A DNA stretch of 64,000 bases from NCBI RefSeq assembly GCF_032397745.1, contig NZ_CP135921.1, forward strand, positions 6,560,501 to 6,624,500, given 5' to 3'. A program made the translations under genes and the position numbers. This DNA is from Bradyrhizobium prioriisuperbiae (GTDB lineage: Bacteria > Pseudomonadota > Alphaproteobacteria > Rhizobiales > Xanthobacteraceae). This document shows positions 17,567-28,839 of the stretch, piece after piece; positions within the stretch are counted from its first letter, which is position 1; each line of letters starts with the position of its first letter. The notes beneath the pieces are model-generated. The model searched no databases. It saw nothing but the letters and a program-made list of their open reading frames with translations, and was not told the origin of the DNA.

Positions 17567-18835
17567 ATGGACATGAGTGCCGAACAACGGGATCAGTCTG
17601 TCAATCGCGAGATCACCACGCGCTGCTGCATTGTCGGTGGCGGCCCGGCGGGCATGATGCTGGGATTTCTGCTGGCGCGGGCCGGCGTGCAGACGGTGGT
17701 GATCGAAAAGCACGCCGATTTCCTGCGCGATTTTCGCGGCGACACCGTGCATCCCTCGACCCTGCAGATCATGCGCGACCTCGGCCTGCTGAATGAATTC
17801 CTCAAGCGGCCGCACCAGCAGCTGGACCGGATGCAGGGCCAGTTCGGCAAGACACTCGTCCGCATGGCGGATTTCCGTGGGCTGCCGTGCCCGTTCATTG
17901 CCCTGATGCCGCAGTGGGAGTTTCTCGACTTCCTGTTCGAGCAGTCGTCACGCTTTCCCGCTTTGACGGTGCTGCGCCGTACCGAGGCGACCGACCTTGT
18001 CCGGGACGGTGAAACGGTTGTCGGCGTGGTGGCGCACGACGAGCAGGGACCGCTCACGATCAAGGCCGACCTAACAATTGGATGCGACGGCCGGCATTCG
18101 ACCATCCGGGCGCGTGCGGATCTTGCGGTCGAAGACATCGGTGCGCCGATCGACGTGCTCTGGTTTCGCATCGGCAAGACCGCCGGCAGCGGTGACAACC
18201 TGCTGATGCATGCCGACCAGGGGCGCATGCTGGTGACGCTTGATCGCGACGATTACTGGCAGTGCGCCTATGTGTTTCCGAAGGGGCAGTTCGACGCGGT
18301 CAAGGCACGAGGCCTGGACAGGTTTCGCCAGGACATCGCCGCGACCGCGCCGGGGCTCAGGGATGGCGTCGGCGAGCTCAAGAGCTGGGATGACGTGAAG
18401 CTCCTGACCGTCACCGTCGACCGGCTGACGCGCTGGACCAGGCCCGGGCTGCTTTGCATCGGCGATGCAGCGCATGCGATGTCGCCGGTCGGCGGGGTCG
18501 GCATCAATCTCGCGATCCAGGACGCGGTGGCCACCGCAAATATCCTGGCCTCGCAACTTGTGCAGGGATGCCCGCCGGAGAGCGAACTCGACAAGGTGCG
18601 CCAGCGCCGGCTGTTTCCCACCCGGATGACCCAGGCGCTGCAGGTGCAGATGCATCACCGTATCATCTACCCGACGCTGCAGGGCGGCGGGACGCCGAAC
18701 ACCGAGACAACAGTGCCGCTGCCGATCCGGCTGATCAATGCGCTGTCGCCGTTGCAGCGGCTGCTGGCACAGCTGCTCGGGATGGGCGTGCGGCCGGAGC
18801 ACGTGCGATCGCCGGCCGTTGCTGCAGGCGACTAA
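17567..18835 (+). CDS. FAD-dependent monooxygenase (class A flavoprotein)
   Basis: A 422-aa flavoprotein of the PHBH/UbiH type. It has the Rossmann GGGPAG (24-29) at the N-terminus, DG in IGCDGRHSTIRARA, and GDAAHAMSPVGGVGINLAIQDA near residue 305, which binds the FAD ribityl and pyrophosphate. The usual reaction is NAD(P)H-driven hydroxylation of an aromatic compound, but the substrate is not evident. It follows the caspase-like gene by 27 bp and overlaps the convergent SDR gene by 4 nt at the stops. Confidence 0.85.
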   Translation: MDMSAEQRDQSVNREITTRCCIVGGGPAGMMLGFLLARAGVQTVVIEKHADFLRDFRGDTVHPSTLQIMRDLGLLNEFLKRPHQQLDRMQGQFGKTLVRMADFRGLPCPFIALMPQWEFLDFLFEQSSRFPALTVLRRTEATDLVRDGETVVGVVAHDEQGPLTIKADLTIGCDGRHSTIRARADLAVEDIGAPIDVLWFRIGKTAGSGDNLLMHADQGRMLVTLDRDDYWQCAYVFPKGQFDAVKARGLDRFRQDIAATAPGLRDGVGELKSWDDVKLLTVTVDRLTRWTRPGLLCIGDAAHAMSPVGGVGINLAIQDAVATANILASQLVQGCPPESELDKVRQRRLFPTRMTQALQVQMHHRIIYPTLQGGGTPNTETTVPLPIRLINALSPLQRLLAQLLGMGVRPEHVRSPAVAAGD

Positions 18836-19602
18836 CCCGCGACCGAGTATCCGCCATCGATCGGAATCGCCGTGCCGGTGACGAAATCCGACGCGCTGGA
18901 GGCCAGGAACACCGCAACCCCGGCGAGGTCAGCCGGCACGCCCCATCGCGCCGCAGGCGTGCGGGCCAGCACCCGCTCATGCAGCCCTTCGACCTGTTCG
19001 CGTGCGTCCTGCGTCAATTCGGTGTCGATCCAGCCCGGCAGCACGACGTTGGCCTGGATGTTGTCAGGCGCCCAGGCGCACGCCAGCGACTTGGTGAACT
19101 GCACGATACCGCCTTTGCTTGCCGCATAGGCCGGTGCGAACGATGCGCCGAAGATCGACATCATCGAGCCGATATTGATGATCTTGCCGCCACCGGCGGC
19201 CTTCATCACCGGATAGACCGCTTGGACGGCATAAACAGCACTGGTGAGATTGGTCTCGATCACCTGGTGCCACTCGTCGAGCGCCATCACATGTGGCGGT
19301 TTGCGGATGTTGATGCCGGCGTTGTTGACGAGGATGTCGACACTGCCGAACGCGCGCTTGGTCGCCTCGACCATCCCGGCGACATCGTCCTTCGAGGTCA
19401 CATCAGCCGTCACCGCCATGGCGCGGCCGCCCGCGGCGGTCAGTTCGTCTGCGGCCGCTTTGGATTTGGCCTCGTTGCGGCCGACGATGGTTACTGCCGC
19501 GCCCGCCGCCGCAAGCCCGCGGGCCATGCCGAGCCCGATACCGCCATTGCCGCCGGTGACGACAGCGACTTTTCCGGAGAGATCGAAGGGTGAGGTGGCC
19601 AT
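18832..19602 (-). CDS. Short-chain dehydrogenase/reductase
   Basis: A 256-aa classical SDR. It has the NAD(P) motif GGNGGIG (17-23), NNAG, catalytic Ser in IGSMMS and YAASK (Tyr and Lys). The C-terminal TGTAIPIDGGYSVAG is typical. The start at 19602 (MATSPFDLSGK) is preferred because AAGGA precedes it; the upstream in-frame extension is Arg/Ser-rich and not SDR-like. It resembles 2-deoxy-D-gluconate (KduD-like) dehydrogenases, but specificity is uncertain. Confidence 0.88.
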   Translation of the reverse strand: MATSPFDLSGKVAVVTGGNGGIGLGMARGLAAAGAAVTIVGRNEAKSKAAADELTAAGGRAMAVTADVTSKDDVAGMVEATKRAFGSVDILVNNAGINIRKPPHVMALDEWHQVIETNLTSAVYAVQAVYPVMKAAGGGKIINIGSMMSIFGASFAPAYAASKGGIVQFTKSLACAWAPDNIQANVVLPGWIDTELTQDAREQVEGLHERVLARTPAARWGVPADLAGVAVFLASSASDFVTGTAIPIDGGYSVAG

Positions 19603-19669
19603 GCTGGATGTCCTTGCAGATGAGGCGTCGCGGTGGCGAGAGCGAGGGAAAGGCCGAGTTCGCACCGGA

Positions 19670-19858
19670 TCAGACGCGGCGCGACGAGGCTATCAGCACC
19701 AGTCCGAGCAGCGCCAGCCCGCCGCCGTAATAGGCCCATTGCGTCTGCCGCACCATGAAGCTCGACGCCGGATAGGGGAAATACCCGGTGCCCTGGCCGA
19801 CCCAGAGCACGCCAATAATCAGCGTAAGAAGGCCGAGCGTCAGAAGAGGCGGGCGCAT
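19670..19858 (-). CDS. Small two-TM membrane protein
   Basis: A 62-aa protein with two predicted membrane helices (about 3-20 and 36-55) separated by GYFPYPASSFMVRQTQW and ending SSRRV. The start at 19858 has a GGCGGAG ribosome site. Similar small proteins of unknown function occur next to parE in related bacteria as far as I recall. It lies between parE and the SDR gene, all on the minus strand. Confidence 0.65.
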   Translation of the reverse strand: MRPPLLTLGLLTLIIGVLWVGQGTGYFPYPASSFMVRQTQWAYYGGGLALLGLVLIASSRRV

Positions 19859-19891
19859 GGTTCGATCTCCGCCGGAACGACGCAAGAGGAC

Positions 19892-21946
<2,055 letters not shown>

Positions 21947-22025
21947 ATTTCTTCATACTTTTAAGGAGCCCGGGCGGGCGAATCGCTGACCCCCAATATG
22001 CCACGGAAGAGGTTAGCAATGTGAC

Positions 22026-22047
22026 GGGCCGGTGTGGGAACCGGCCC
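22026..22047. repeat. 8-bp-stem hairpin between parE and the small membrane protein gene
   Basis: GGGCCGGT (22026-22033) and ACCGGCCC (22040-22047) form a GC-rich stem with a 6-nt loop. No T-run follows on either strand, so it is at best a weak terminator. Confidence 0.4.
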
Positions 22048-22073
22048 TGTATATAGGGACCCGCAGGCCGCAT

Positions 22074-22457
22074 TTACACGGGCAAAGTGTCGGCTTTCGC
22101 GGTCCGGGCCACGATGATCAGGAACAGGATCATGGCCGCCAGCACCATGAACGAGCCGACCACGACGACGACCTCCAGGGATTGTCTGCCGGTGACTGTG
22201 AGGCCGATCCCGAGCGGGAAGACGATGCTGCCGACGATGTGCAGCCAGCCCTGGACCTTCGCCAGGGTCATCGCAGCCGCCTTCGGCACCACCCGGTAGT
22301 ACAGCCCGAACAGGAACAGCAGGACGCCGCCGATCAAATTGAGATGGGCGTGCGCCGGCCCGAGCTGGAAGTCGTGCTGGATGCCCATCACGATGCCGGC
22401 CACCATGCCGACGACCAGCAGGACAGCGCTCGTGCACATCATCAGGGAAGGGATCAT
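22074..22457 (-). CDS. Four-TM membrane protein with HAHLN motif
   Basis: A 127-aa integral membrane protein with four hydrophobic segments. GPAHAHLNLIGG followed by LYYRVVP resembles the metal-binding segment of heme-copper-oxidase-like small membrane proteins, but the protein is far too short to be a catalytic oxidase subunit. ATG 22457 (MIPSLMM) is chosen because the longer reading has a polar N-terminus. Function unknown. Confidence 0.7.
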   Translation of the reverse strand: MIPSLMMCTSAVLLVVGMVAGIVMGIQHDFQLGPAHAHLNLIGGVLLFLFGLYYRVVPKAAAMTLAKVQGWLHIVGSIVFPLGIGLTVTGRQSLEVVVVVGSFMVLAAMILFLIIVARTAKADTLPV

Positions 22458-22679
22458 GTCTGTGTCTTTCCGGCTGTTATCAGAGCGGATGAAAAGCGAG
22501 CCCACGCGAGAGCCGCGTCACACGTCTGGCGTTGCGGGGATGGTCGGTGGCCCGGTTGGGCGCGGTTCAAATTGTGCGGCGTGTCAAGGGCTGCGTCTTC
22601 AACATTGATTTGAACATCATTGACTTGGTCTTCAGGCACGTAGTCTGGTTCATAATCGACAACGGCGAAAGACTCTCAA

Positions 22680-23210
22680 ATGGAAGATGCAGTGCGTTTC
22701 CTTGTCGACTTCGTCCGCGGTCATGGATCGTGGGCGGCGCCGATCATGTTCGTGCTGGCCTTCGGGGAATCGCTCGCTTTTCTGTCGCTGCTGATTCCCG
22801 CATGGGGCGCGCTGATCGGGATCGGCGCATTGATCGGTCCGAGCGGCATCAGCTTCTGGCCGGTCTGGATCGGCGGCGCACTGGGGGCAGCCTGCGGCGA
22901 CTGGCTGTCCTACTGGTTCGGCGACAAGTTCAAACATCGCGTTGCGCACATGTGGCCGCTGTCGCGTCATCCCGACCTGCTGCCGCGCGGCGAAGCGTTC
23001 GTCCGCAAATGGGGCATCCCGGGAATCTTCATCGGCCGTTTCTTCGGGCCGCTGCGGGCAACAGTCCCGCTGGTGGCGGGCATTTTCGAGATGCCCTATG
23101 GCAAGTTTCAGGTTGCGAACTTTGCCTCGGCCTTCGTGTGGTCGGCAGCGCTGCTGGTTTTCGGCGACGTTCTGTCCAAGGCCGCGACATGGTTATGGGG
23201 AGCCATGTGA
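22680..23210 (+). CDS. DedA-family membrane protein
   Basis: A 176-aa polytopic inner-membrane protein of the DedA/VTT superfamily. It shows the family pattern FGESLAFLSLLIP near residue 28, GxxxGDWLSYWFGD at about 72-85, and FIGRFFGPLRATVPLVAG with the conserved Arg residues at about 117-134. DedA proteins are linked to lipid-carrier recycling and envelope integrity. No linked genes. Confidence 0.88.
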   Translation: MEDAVRFLVDFVRGHGSWAAPIMFVLAFGESLAFLSLLIPAWGALIGIGALIGPSGISFWPVWIGGALGAACGDWLSYWFGDKFKHRVAHMWPLSRHPDLLPRGEAFVRKWGIPGIFIGRFFGPLRATVPLVAGIFEMPYGKFQVANFASAFVWSAALLVFGDVLSKAATWLWGAM

Positions 23211-23374
23211 TGCGAGGGCAGTTCCGTGTGACGCAGATTTGACAAGCCGCATTCGAAGTCCGGCGTGGCCGCGGCGGCAAAAAAAGGAATAAGGTGCGCC
23301 GCTGGTTGTTTGTCCGGTCGAAGCCGGAGGGGCTTTTGCGCGTCACACGTCGCGCGACATTGGGAGGGACATTC

Positions 23375-24364
23375 ATGGACATCACACGACGTCTTGCACT
23401 GACAGGAGCTGCCACCATGGCCGCCGCGCCGTTCATTCCGACATCGTCCGCCAAGGCCGCGGTTGCGCCCGTGGGCAAGCAGGCTCCGAGCTTCTATCGC
23501 TACAAGGTCGGCGACATCGAGGTTGCCGTCGTCTCCGATGGCGCGAACACGTTTCCGCTGGCCGACAATTTCGTGCTCAACGCCAAGAAGGATGACGTCA
23601 ACAACGCGCTCGAAAAGGCCTTCCTGCCGCGCGACAAGATGACGATCCATTTCGCGCCACTCGCCATCAACACCGGCGGCAAGCTGGTGGTGATCGACAC
23701 CGGCAACGGCGCGGCCGCCAATGCGGCGACAAAGGGGGCGGTCGGGCAGTTTGCGGCCAATCTCACCGCCGCCAGCATCGATCCGAAAAATGTCGATGTG
23801 GTGGTGATTTCCCATTTCCACGGCGATCACGTCAACGGCCTGCTCACGGCCGACGGACAGCCGGTGTTCGCCAATGCCGAAGTGCTGGTGCCGTCAGTCG
23901 AGTGGAAATACTGGATGGACGACGGCGAGATGAGCCGCGCGCCGGCCGGGCGCATGCAGGATCTGTTCAAGAACAATCGCCGGGTGTTCGAAGCCGGCCT
24001 GAAGAAGAAGGTCACGCCCTATGAGTGGGGCAAGGAGGTCGCGCCGGGACTGCTGGCGGTGGAAACGATCGGCCACACGCCGGGCCACACCTCCTATGTG
24101 CTGTCGTCGGGGGCGGACAAGGTCTTCATCCAGTCCGACGTCACCAACCATCCCGATCTGTTTGTGAAGAATCCGGGCTGGCATGCGGGCTTCGACCAGG
24201 ACGGCGCCAAGGCGGAAAGCACACGCCGCAAGGTCTATGACATGCTGGTGGCGGACAAGCTCAAGGTGCAGGGCTTCCACTATCCGTTCCCGGGCCTCGG
24301 CAATATCGAGAAGGACGGCGCCAGCTATCGCGTGGTGCCCGCACCCTGGTCCCCGATCATCTGA
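23375..24364 (+). CDS. Exported metallo-beta-lactamase-fold hydrolase
   Basis: A 329-aa protein. The N-terminus MDITRRLALTGAATMAAAPF carries a Tat-like RR and hydrophobic stretch ending near Ala-Lys-Ala (28). Zinc ligands are clear: HFHGDH (147-152), a further His in ETIGHTPGHTS and Asp in FIQSDVTNH. The overall pattern is the AHL-lactonase/AttM-like or glyoxalase-II-like branch. GGGAGG precedes ATG 23375. The substrate is unknown; lactonase activity is possible. Confidence 0.85.
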   Translation: MDITRRLALTGAATMAAAPFIPTSSAKAAVAPVGKQAPSFYRYKVGDIEVAVVSDGANTFPLADNFVLNAKKDDVNNALEKAFLPRDKMTIHFAPLAINTGGKLVVIDTGNGAAANAATKGAVGQFAANLTAASIDPKNVDVVVISHFHGDHVNGLLTADGQPVFANAEVLVPSVEWKYWMDDGEMSRAPAGRMQDLFKNNRRVFEAGLKKKVTPYEWGKEVAPGLLAVETIGHTPGHTSYVLSSGADKVFIQSDVTNHPDLFVKNPGWHAGFDQDGAKAESTRRKVYDMLVADKLKVQGFHYPFPGLGNIEKDGASYRVVPAPWSPII

Positions 24365-24385
24365 TCGGAGGAGCAAGTTCCTCAT

Positions 24386-24409
24386 CGGGCCGGCGAAGTG
24401 GCCGGTCCG
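24386..24409. repeat. GC-rich hairpin after the metallohydrolase gene
   Basis: CGGGCCGGC (24386-24394) pairs with GCCGGTCCG (24401-24409), 9 bp with one G-T wobble, starting 22 nt after the stop. No T-run follows; it could be a Rho-assisted 3' end. Confidence 0.4.
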
Positions 24410-24431
24410 AACCTATCGGGGGACTGCCAGC

Positions 24432-24467
24432 TTGACGCACTGGGGGCGCGGTTCTATATCCGCGCCC
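24432..24467 (+). promoter_or_regulatory. Putative sigma-70 promoter and palindrome upstream of argC
   Basis: TTGACG (24432-24437), a 17-nt spacer, and TATATC (24455-24460) make a good housekeeping promoter about 190 bp before argC. An 8-bp-arm palindrome GGGCGCGG/CCGCGCCC (24444-24451 with 24460-24467) brackets the -10, so a regulator could block the promoter, or a leader hairpin may form. Confidence 0.45.
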
Positions 24468-24651
24468 ATGATCAACACCGCGACCATACTGTTTGCTCGC
24501 CGCCGCCGCACTCGCGCGGCATGGGCGGGCGTTCGCGCCTGAGATCGTACCCCCCCTGCCGCCGGAACTGGTCCGCGGCAGCTTTTTCCCCTTCCCATAA
24601 CCTGCCGCACGACCGCCTCCGACGGCTTTTGCCTCGTGAAAGGAACAGGTC

Positions 24652-25710
24652 ATGGCTGCAAAGAAGACAATCGGTATCCTCGGCGCCTCCGGTTACACCG
24701 GGGCCGAACTGGTGCGGCTGCTGCTGCGCCATCCCAATGTCGAGATCGCACTGCTGACGGCGGACCGCCGCGCCGGGCAAGCGATGGGCGACGTGTTTCC
24801 GCAGTTCGCGCCCTACGACCTGCCGAGGCTGGTGACCATCGACAGCGTTGACTGGCCGAATGCCGGGCTCGATCTGATCTTCTGCGCTTTGCCGCATGGC
24901 ACCACCCAGACGGTGATCAGGGATGTGCTGATAAAAGCGCCGCAGAGCAAGATCGTCGATCTCTCGGCGGACTTCCGGCTGGAAAGTCCCGAGGCCTATG
25001 CCACATGGTACGGCCACGATCATTATGCGTTGGATCTGCAGAAAGAGGCCGTTTACGGCCTGGCTGAGATCTACCGGTCTGAGATCATGAAGGCGCGCCT
25101 TGTCGCCAATCCCGGCTGTTATCCCTCCTGTGCGCTGCTGCCGGTGATCCCGCTGCTGGCGGCGCAGGTGATCGAACCCGCAGAGATCGTGGTCGATGCA
25201 AAATCGGGCATGACCGGCAGCGGCCGTTCCGTGAAGGAAGAGATGCTGTTCTCCGAGGTCTCCGAGGGATTTCACGCCTATGGCGTAGGCCGTCACCGGC
25301 ACGTGGCCGAGCTCGATCAGGAGTTTTCCAAGGCGGCCGGGCAGGAGGTGCTGGTCAGCTTCACGCCGCACCTTTTGCCGATGAGCCGCGGGCTGCTTTC
25401 GACCATCTATGTGAAGTTGCGCGGTGTCTACACGGCTCATGATCTGCACGCGGTCTTGTCGGCTCAATACGGCAGCGAGCCGTTCATCCATGTGCTGCCG
25501 TTCGGCAAGACGCCGCACACGCGGCATGTGCGGGGATCGAACATGACCTTCATCGGCGTGGCCGCCGACCGCGTTCCGGGCCGCGCGATCATTGTTGCAA
25601 CCCTCGACAACCTGACCAAGGGCGCGTCGGGGCAGGCGGTGCAGAACATGAACCTGATGCTCGGCTTTGCCGAGACCACGGGGATCGATCAGCCACCGAT
25701 GTTCCCATGA
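24652..25710 (+). CDS. argC: N-acetyl-gamma-glutamyl-phosphate reductase
   Basis: A 352-aa enzyme of arginine synthesis that reduces N-acetylglutamyl-phosphate with NADPH to the semialdehyde. The N-terminal GASGYTGAELVRLL is the nucleotide-binding motif; catalytic Cys156 lies in VANPGCYPSCALLP. The length fits the type 1 ArgC group. AAGGAACAGGTC precedes the ATG. It is monocistronic here, with a terminator hairpin behind it. Confidence 0.95.
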   Translation: MAAKKTIGILGASGYTGAELVRLLLRHPNVEIALLTADRRAGQAMGDVFPQFAPYDLPRLVTIDSVDWPNAGLDLIFCALPHGTTQTVIRDVLIKAPQSKIVDLSADFRLESPEAYATWYGHDHYALDLQKEAVYGLAEIYRSEIMKARLVANPGCYPSCALLPVIPLLAAQVIEPAEIVVDAKSGMTGSGRSVKEEMLFSEVSEGFHAYGVGRHRHVAELDQEFSKAAGQEVLVSFTPHLLPMSRGLLSTIYVKLRGVYTAHDLHAVLSAQYGSEPFIHVLPFGKTPHTRHVRGSNMTFIGVAADRVPGRAIIVATLDNLTKGASGQAVQNMNLMLGFAETTGIDQPPMFP

Positions 25711-25729
25711 TGCACGTCTCAGCCATGAA

Positions 25730-25757
25730 AAAAGGGACGGCCGATGCCGTCCCTTTT
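25730..25757. terminator. Bidirectional terminator between argC and the MAPEG gene
   Basis: AAAAGGGACGGC (25730-25741) and GCCGTCCCTTTT (25746-25757) form a 12-bp stem with a 4-nt loop. The stem ends in T4 on either strand, so it can end both convergent genes. Confidence 0.85.
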
Positions 25758-25794
25758 GCCGACCGTCACTGAAGCGACGATTTAAAGAAACCTG

Positions 25795-26193
25795 TCAAAC
25801 GATCTGGAAAATCCCCAGCACCAGCACGGCCTGGGCGATGAAGCCGACCGTGAACGCCACCGTGCGAAACACCGGAACGCCGAGCATGTAGACGAACACG
25901 TGCGCGACACGGGCCCAGAAATAAACCGCCGCGGCCAGCACCGTCCATTTGCTGGAATAGTCGATTGCGTTGAGGATCAGGATCAGCGGCGCGAAGATGA
26001 CGAGATTTTCCACCGCATTGTCGTGGGCGAACATCAGCCGGTTGGCCCATTCCGCATGCGGCTTGTCGGTGCGGGTCGGATTGCCCATCGTGCCACCGAG
26101 GCCGCGCACCTGAGATCGATTGATCATGTAGGGGACCCACAACAGGCCCGTCAGAATAACCGTGAGGGTCAACCAGAACAATTCGCGCGTCAT
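25795..26193 (-). CDS. MAPEG-family membrane protein
   Basis: A 132-aa protein with four membrane helices. The motif NRLMFAHDNAVENLVIFAPLIL is the MAPEG signature (membrane-associated proteins in eicosanoid and glutathione metabolism), and YFWARVAHVFVYMLGVP follows. Bacterial members are often glutathione transferases or peroxidases, but the substrate is unknown. Convergent with argC. Confidence 0.85.
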   Translation of the reverse strand: MTRELFWLTLTVILTGLLWVPYMINRSQVRGLGGTMGNPTRTDKPHAEWANRLMFAHDNAVENLVIFAPLILILNAIDYSSKWTVLAAAVYFWARVAHVFVYMLGVPVFRTVAFTVGFIAQAVLVLGIFQIV

Positions 26194-26327
26194 TGCAAGC
26201 TCCCGGCCTTGATTCCGTCGATCGAGGTCATCCTCGTCGCCAACTCATAAAACATTTCCGGCCAAATGTGGAATCCGGCCCGGCCCCAGCAACTGGCGGC
26301 CGGTCACGTTCATCTGCAGGCTCGGGG

Positions 26328-28136
26328 TCAGGCGCGCACCCGGACGTAGCTGCCGGGCGCATCCTCGAGTGCGGGCAGGGCTTCGGTCCCGACACTGCGC
26401 GCGGGAATCTGCTCGGGATCGTTCGCTTCGATCCACTGCCGCCAGTCCAGCCACCACGAGCCTTTGTGCTCCTGCGCGTCCTTCAGCCAGTCGGCCAGCG
26501 TGATGTCCTTGATGCGGTCGTTGGTCCAGAACTGGTACTTGCCGAGCGCCGGCGGATTGACGACGCCTGCGATATGGCCGGAACCGGCGAGCACATAGCG
26601 CACCGGGCCACCGAAGAACTGCGAGCCATACAGCACCGATTCCGCCGGCGCGATGTGGTCTTCCTTGGTGGCAAGATTGTAGACGGGGACCTTGACCTTG
26701 GAGAGGTCGAGCAAGGTGTTGTCGAGCACCATGGTGCCGGCCGATAGCCGGTTTTCCAGATAGCAGTTGCGCAGATAGTAGGAATGATTGGCCGCGGGCA
26801 TGCGGGTGGCGTCGGAATTCCAGTGCAGCAGGTCGAACGCCGCCGGCGGCTTGCCCTTCAGGTAGTTGCTGACAACGTAGGACCAGATCAGGTCGTTCGA
26901 CCGCAGCATGTTGAAGGCCATCGCCATCTTGCTGCCTTCGAGTACGCCGGCGCGCTGCATATCGCGCTCCAAAGCAGAGATCTGCTCTTCGTCGACGAAC
27001 ACCAGGAGTTCACCTGCGTGGGTGAAGTCGACCTGGGCGGCGAGGAACGTTGCCGAGGTGACGCGCACCCGCCGTTTTTCCGCAAGCCAGGCCAGCGTCG
27101 AGGCGAGCAGGGTGCCGCCCACGCAATAGCCCATGGTGTGCACCTTCATCTCGCCGGTCGCCTTTTCGATGGCGTCCATGGCGGCGAGGGGCCCCTCCTT
27201 CATGTAGTCGTCGAAGGTCTTTTCACCGAGCCGCCGGTCCGGATTGACCCAGGAAATCACGAACACCGTGAGGCCCTGATCGACGCACCACTTGATGAAG
27301 GATTTCTGCGCGTTCAAGTCGAGAATATAGAACTTGTTGATCCAGGGCGGCACGATCAGGAGCGGCGTGCGCAGCACGTTCTCGGTGCTCGGATCATACT
27401 GGATCAGCTGCATCAGGTCGTTCTGATAGATGATCTTGCCCGGCGTGGTGGCGAGCTGCTCGCCGACATTGAGGTTCGAGGAGTCGGACTGGCGGATGCG
27501 CAGGTTGCCATGCCCCGCCACCACGTCCTCGGCCAGCATCTTCATGCCGCGAACCAGGTTCTGGCCGCTCGAGGCCAGCGTTTCGCGCAGCACTTCGGGA
27601 TTGGTCAGAACGAAGTTCGACGGTGACAGCGCGTTGGTCAACTGCTGGACATAGAACTCGGCCTTCTTGCGGGTGCGCGGATCGAGCCCTTCGGCATCAC
27701 GGACCACGTCGAAAGCCCACTGTGTGGTCAAGAGATAAAGCTGCATGACGAAATCGAAAAACTGATTCGATTTCCATTCGGCGTCCTGGAAACGCTTGTC
27801 GCGCGGCGCCGGCGAAATCGCGGGGGCGGTGTTTTCGCCCACCATGCGCCGCATCGATGCCCCCCACAAATCGAGGTAGGATTTCCCCAGTTTGAACTGC
27901 AGATCGGACGCGCGCGTCTTGTCCGACATCCAGTATTCGGCGACGGCGCTGAAGGTCTTGACCAGTTCGCTCAGCTCGCTCGGAGCTTCGTTCGGCGGGA
28001 TGCCTTCGCGCGATTTGAGGTAGGCCGACAGCGCCTGACCGCTGCTTTCCATGGCTCGCGCGAGATTTTGCGCGAATGCCTCGGCATTGAAGCTTCCATT
28101 GGCCTTCGTATCTGTATTGGGAAGAGCGTCGGTCAT
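26328..28136 (-). CDS. phaC: Class I poly(3-hydroxyalkanoate) synthase
   Basis: A 602-aa PHA polymerase that joins 3-hydroxyacyl-CoA units into storage polyester at the granule surface. The lipase-like box GYCVGG places catalytic Cys338, with the Asp in [12 protein letters not shown] and the His in [13 protein letters not shown] completing the triad. The N-terminal domain (about 1-200) and single-gene length fit class I. phaA, phaB and phaP are not nearby. Codon style is like the neighbours. Confidence 0.94.
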   Translation of the reverse strand: MTDALPNTDTKANGSFNAEAFAQNLARAMESSGQALSAYLKSREGIPPNEAPSELSELVKTFSAVAEYWMSDKTRASDLQFKLGKSYLDLWGASMRRMVGENTAPAISPAPRDKRFQDAEWKSNQFFDFVMQLYLLTTQWAFDVVRDAEGLDPRTRKKAEFYVQQLTNALSPSNFVLTNPEVLRETLASSGQNLVRGMKMLAEDVVAGHGNLRIRQSDSSNLNVGEQLATTPGKIIYQNDLMQLIQYDPSTENVLRTPLLIVPPWINKFYILDLNAQKSFIKWCVDQGLTVFVISWVNPDRRLGEKTFDDYMKEGPLAAMDAIEKATGEMKVHTMGYCVGGTLLASTLAWLAEKRRVRVTSATFLAAQVDFTHAGELLVFVDEEQISALERDMQRAGVLEGSKMAMAFNMLRSNDLIWSYVVSNYLKGKPPAAFDLLHWNSDATRMPAANHSYYLRNCYLENRLSAGTMVLDNTLLDLSKVKVPVYNLATKEDHIAPAESVLYGSQFFGGPVRYVLAGSGHIAGVVNPPALGKYQFWTNDRIKDITLADWLKDAQEHKGSWWLDWRQWIEANDPEQIPARSVGTEALPALEDAPGSYVRVRA

Positions 28137-28410
28137 TGGCGGCGGGACACTACTGGAGCTTGGAGAGAATTCGGGTGCTTAACACAGGTGCAGTCACCGC
28201 GATGATGGCACAGTTGCGAAGCTATTCCAGAAATCCTTGTGCTGCACCGCGACAAAATTCTTGGTTTGGTCATATTGGAGCCCCACCGCATCGCTCTATT
28301 CATGACGTTATTAATGATTTGGCGTGATAGAATGTTCGGCATTGCGATGATCAACGTGCAAAAATTTCAAGCAGTGGCGCGATGCCGCACGCGGCCTATA
28401 TGAGCCTTCG

Positions 28411-28731
28411 ATGACAGTTCGCGGGACAGAGGCGAGACCTGGGACGAGACTTGGGATTCGCTGGCGGCGCGGTGCGCGTGTCGCCACAGCCTTGCTGTGC
28501 CTTGGATCGGGCGTGGGCCTCGGGGCCTGTTCGGTGCCGATGGCCGACCTGCCGGTGGTTGGAATGCCGGCCGGCGCACCGGCCCGGCCGACCGGGCCGA
28601 CCGCCTATCCAGCCGTCCATGACATGCCTGCCGACCGGGGCGACCCGATGCTGGACCCGGCGGAACAGGCCAAGCTCTCAAACGACCTCAAGGCCGTCAG
28701 GGATCGGCAGGAGAAAGCCGCAAATCAGTGA
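28411..28731 (+). CDS. Small lipoprotein
   Basis: A 106-aa protein with a basic N-terminus, a hydrophobic core and the lipobox LGAC (Cys40), so export and lipid attachment are likely. The mature part is Pro/Ala-rich and ends in a charged helix (PAEQAKLSNDLKAVRDRQ). The N-terminal region before the hydrophobic core is longer than usual, so a later start may be used. Function unknown. It precedes the aminotransferase gene by 108 bp. Confidence 0.7.
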   Translation: MTVRGTEARPGTRLGIRWRRGARVATALLCLGSGVGLGACSVPMADLPVVGMPAGAPARPTGPTAYPAVHDMPADRGDPMLDPAEQAKLSNDLKAVRDRQEKAANQ

Positions 28732-28839
28732 ATTTGGGGCCATTCTGACGCTGGTACTGGGGACCCGCCGTGCTAAAAAGGGCCCGATTCAACCGCAAAT
28801 AAGCATCCTGCCGTTTGCGGGTTCCGGAGCCCGAGGTCC

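Noticed and set aside
22074..22457. A heme-copper oxidase subunit
   Set aside because: Only the HAHLN segment is suggestive; 127 residues and four helices cannot hold the catalytic core.
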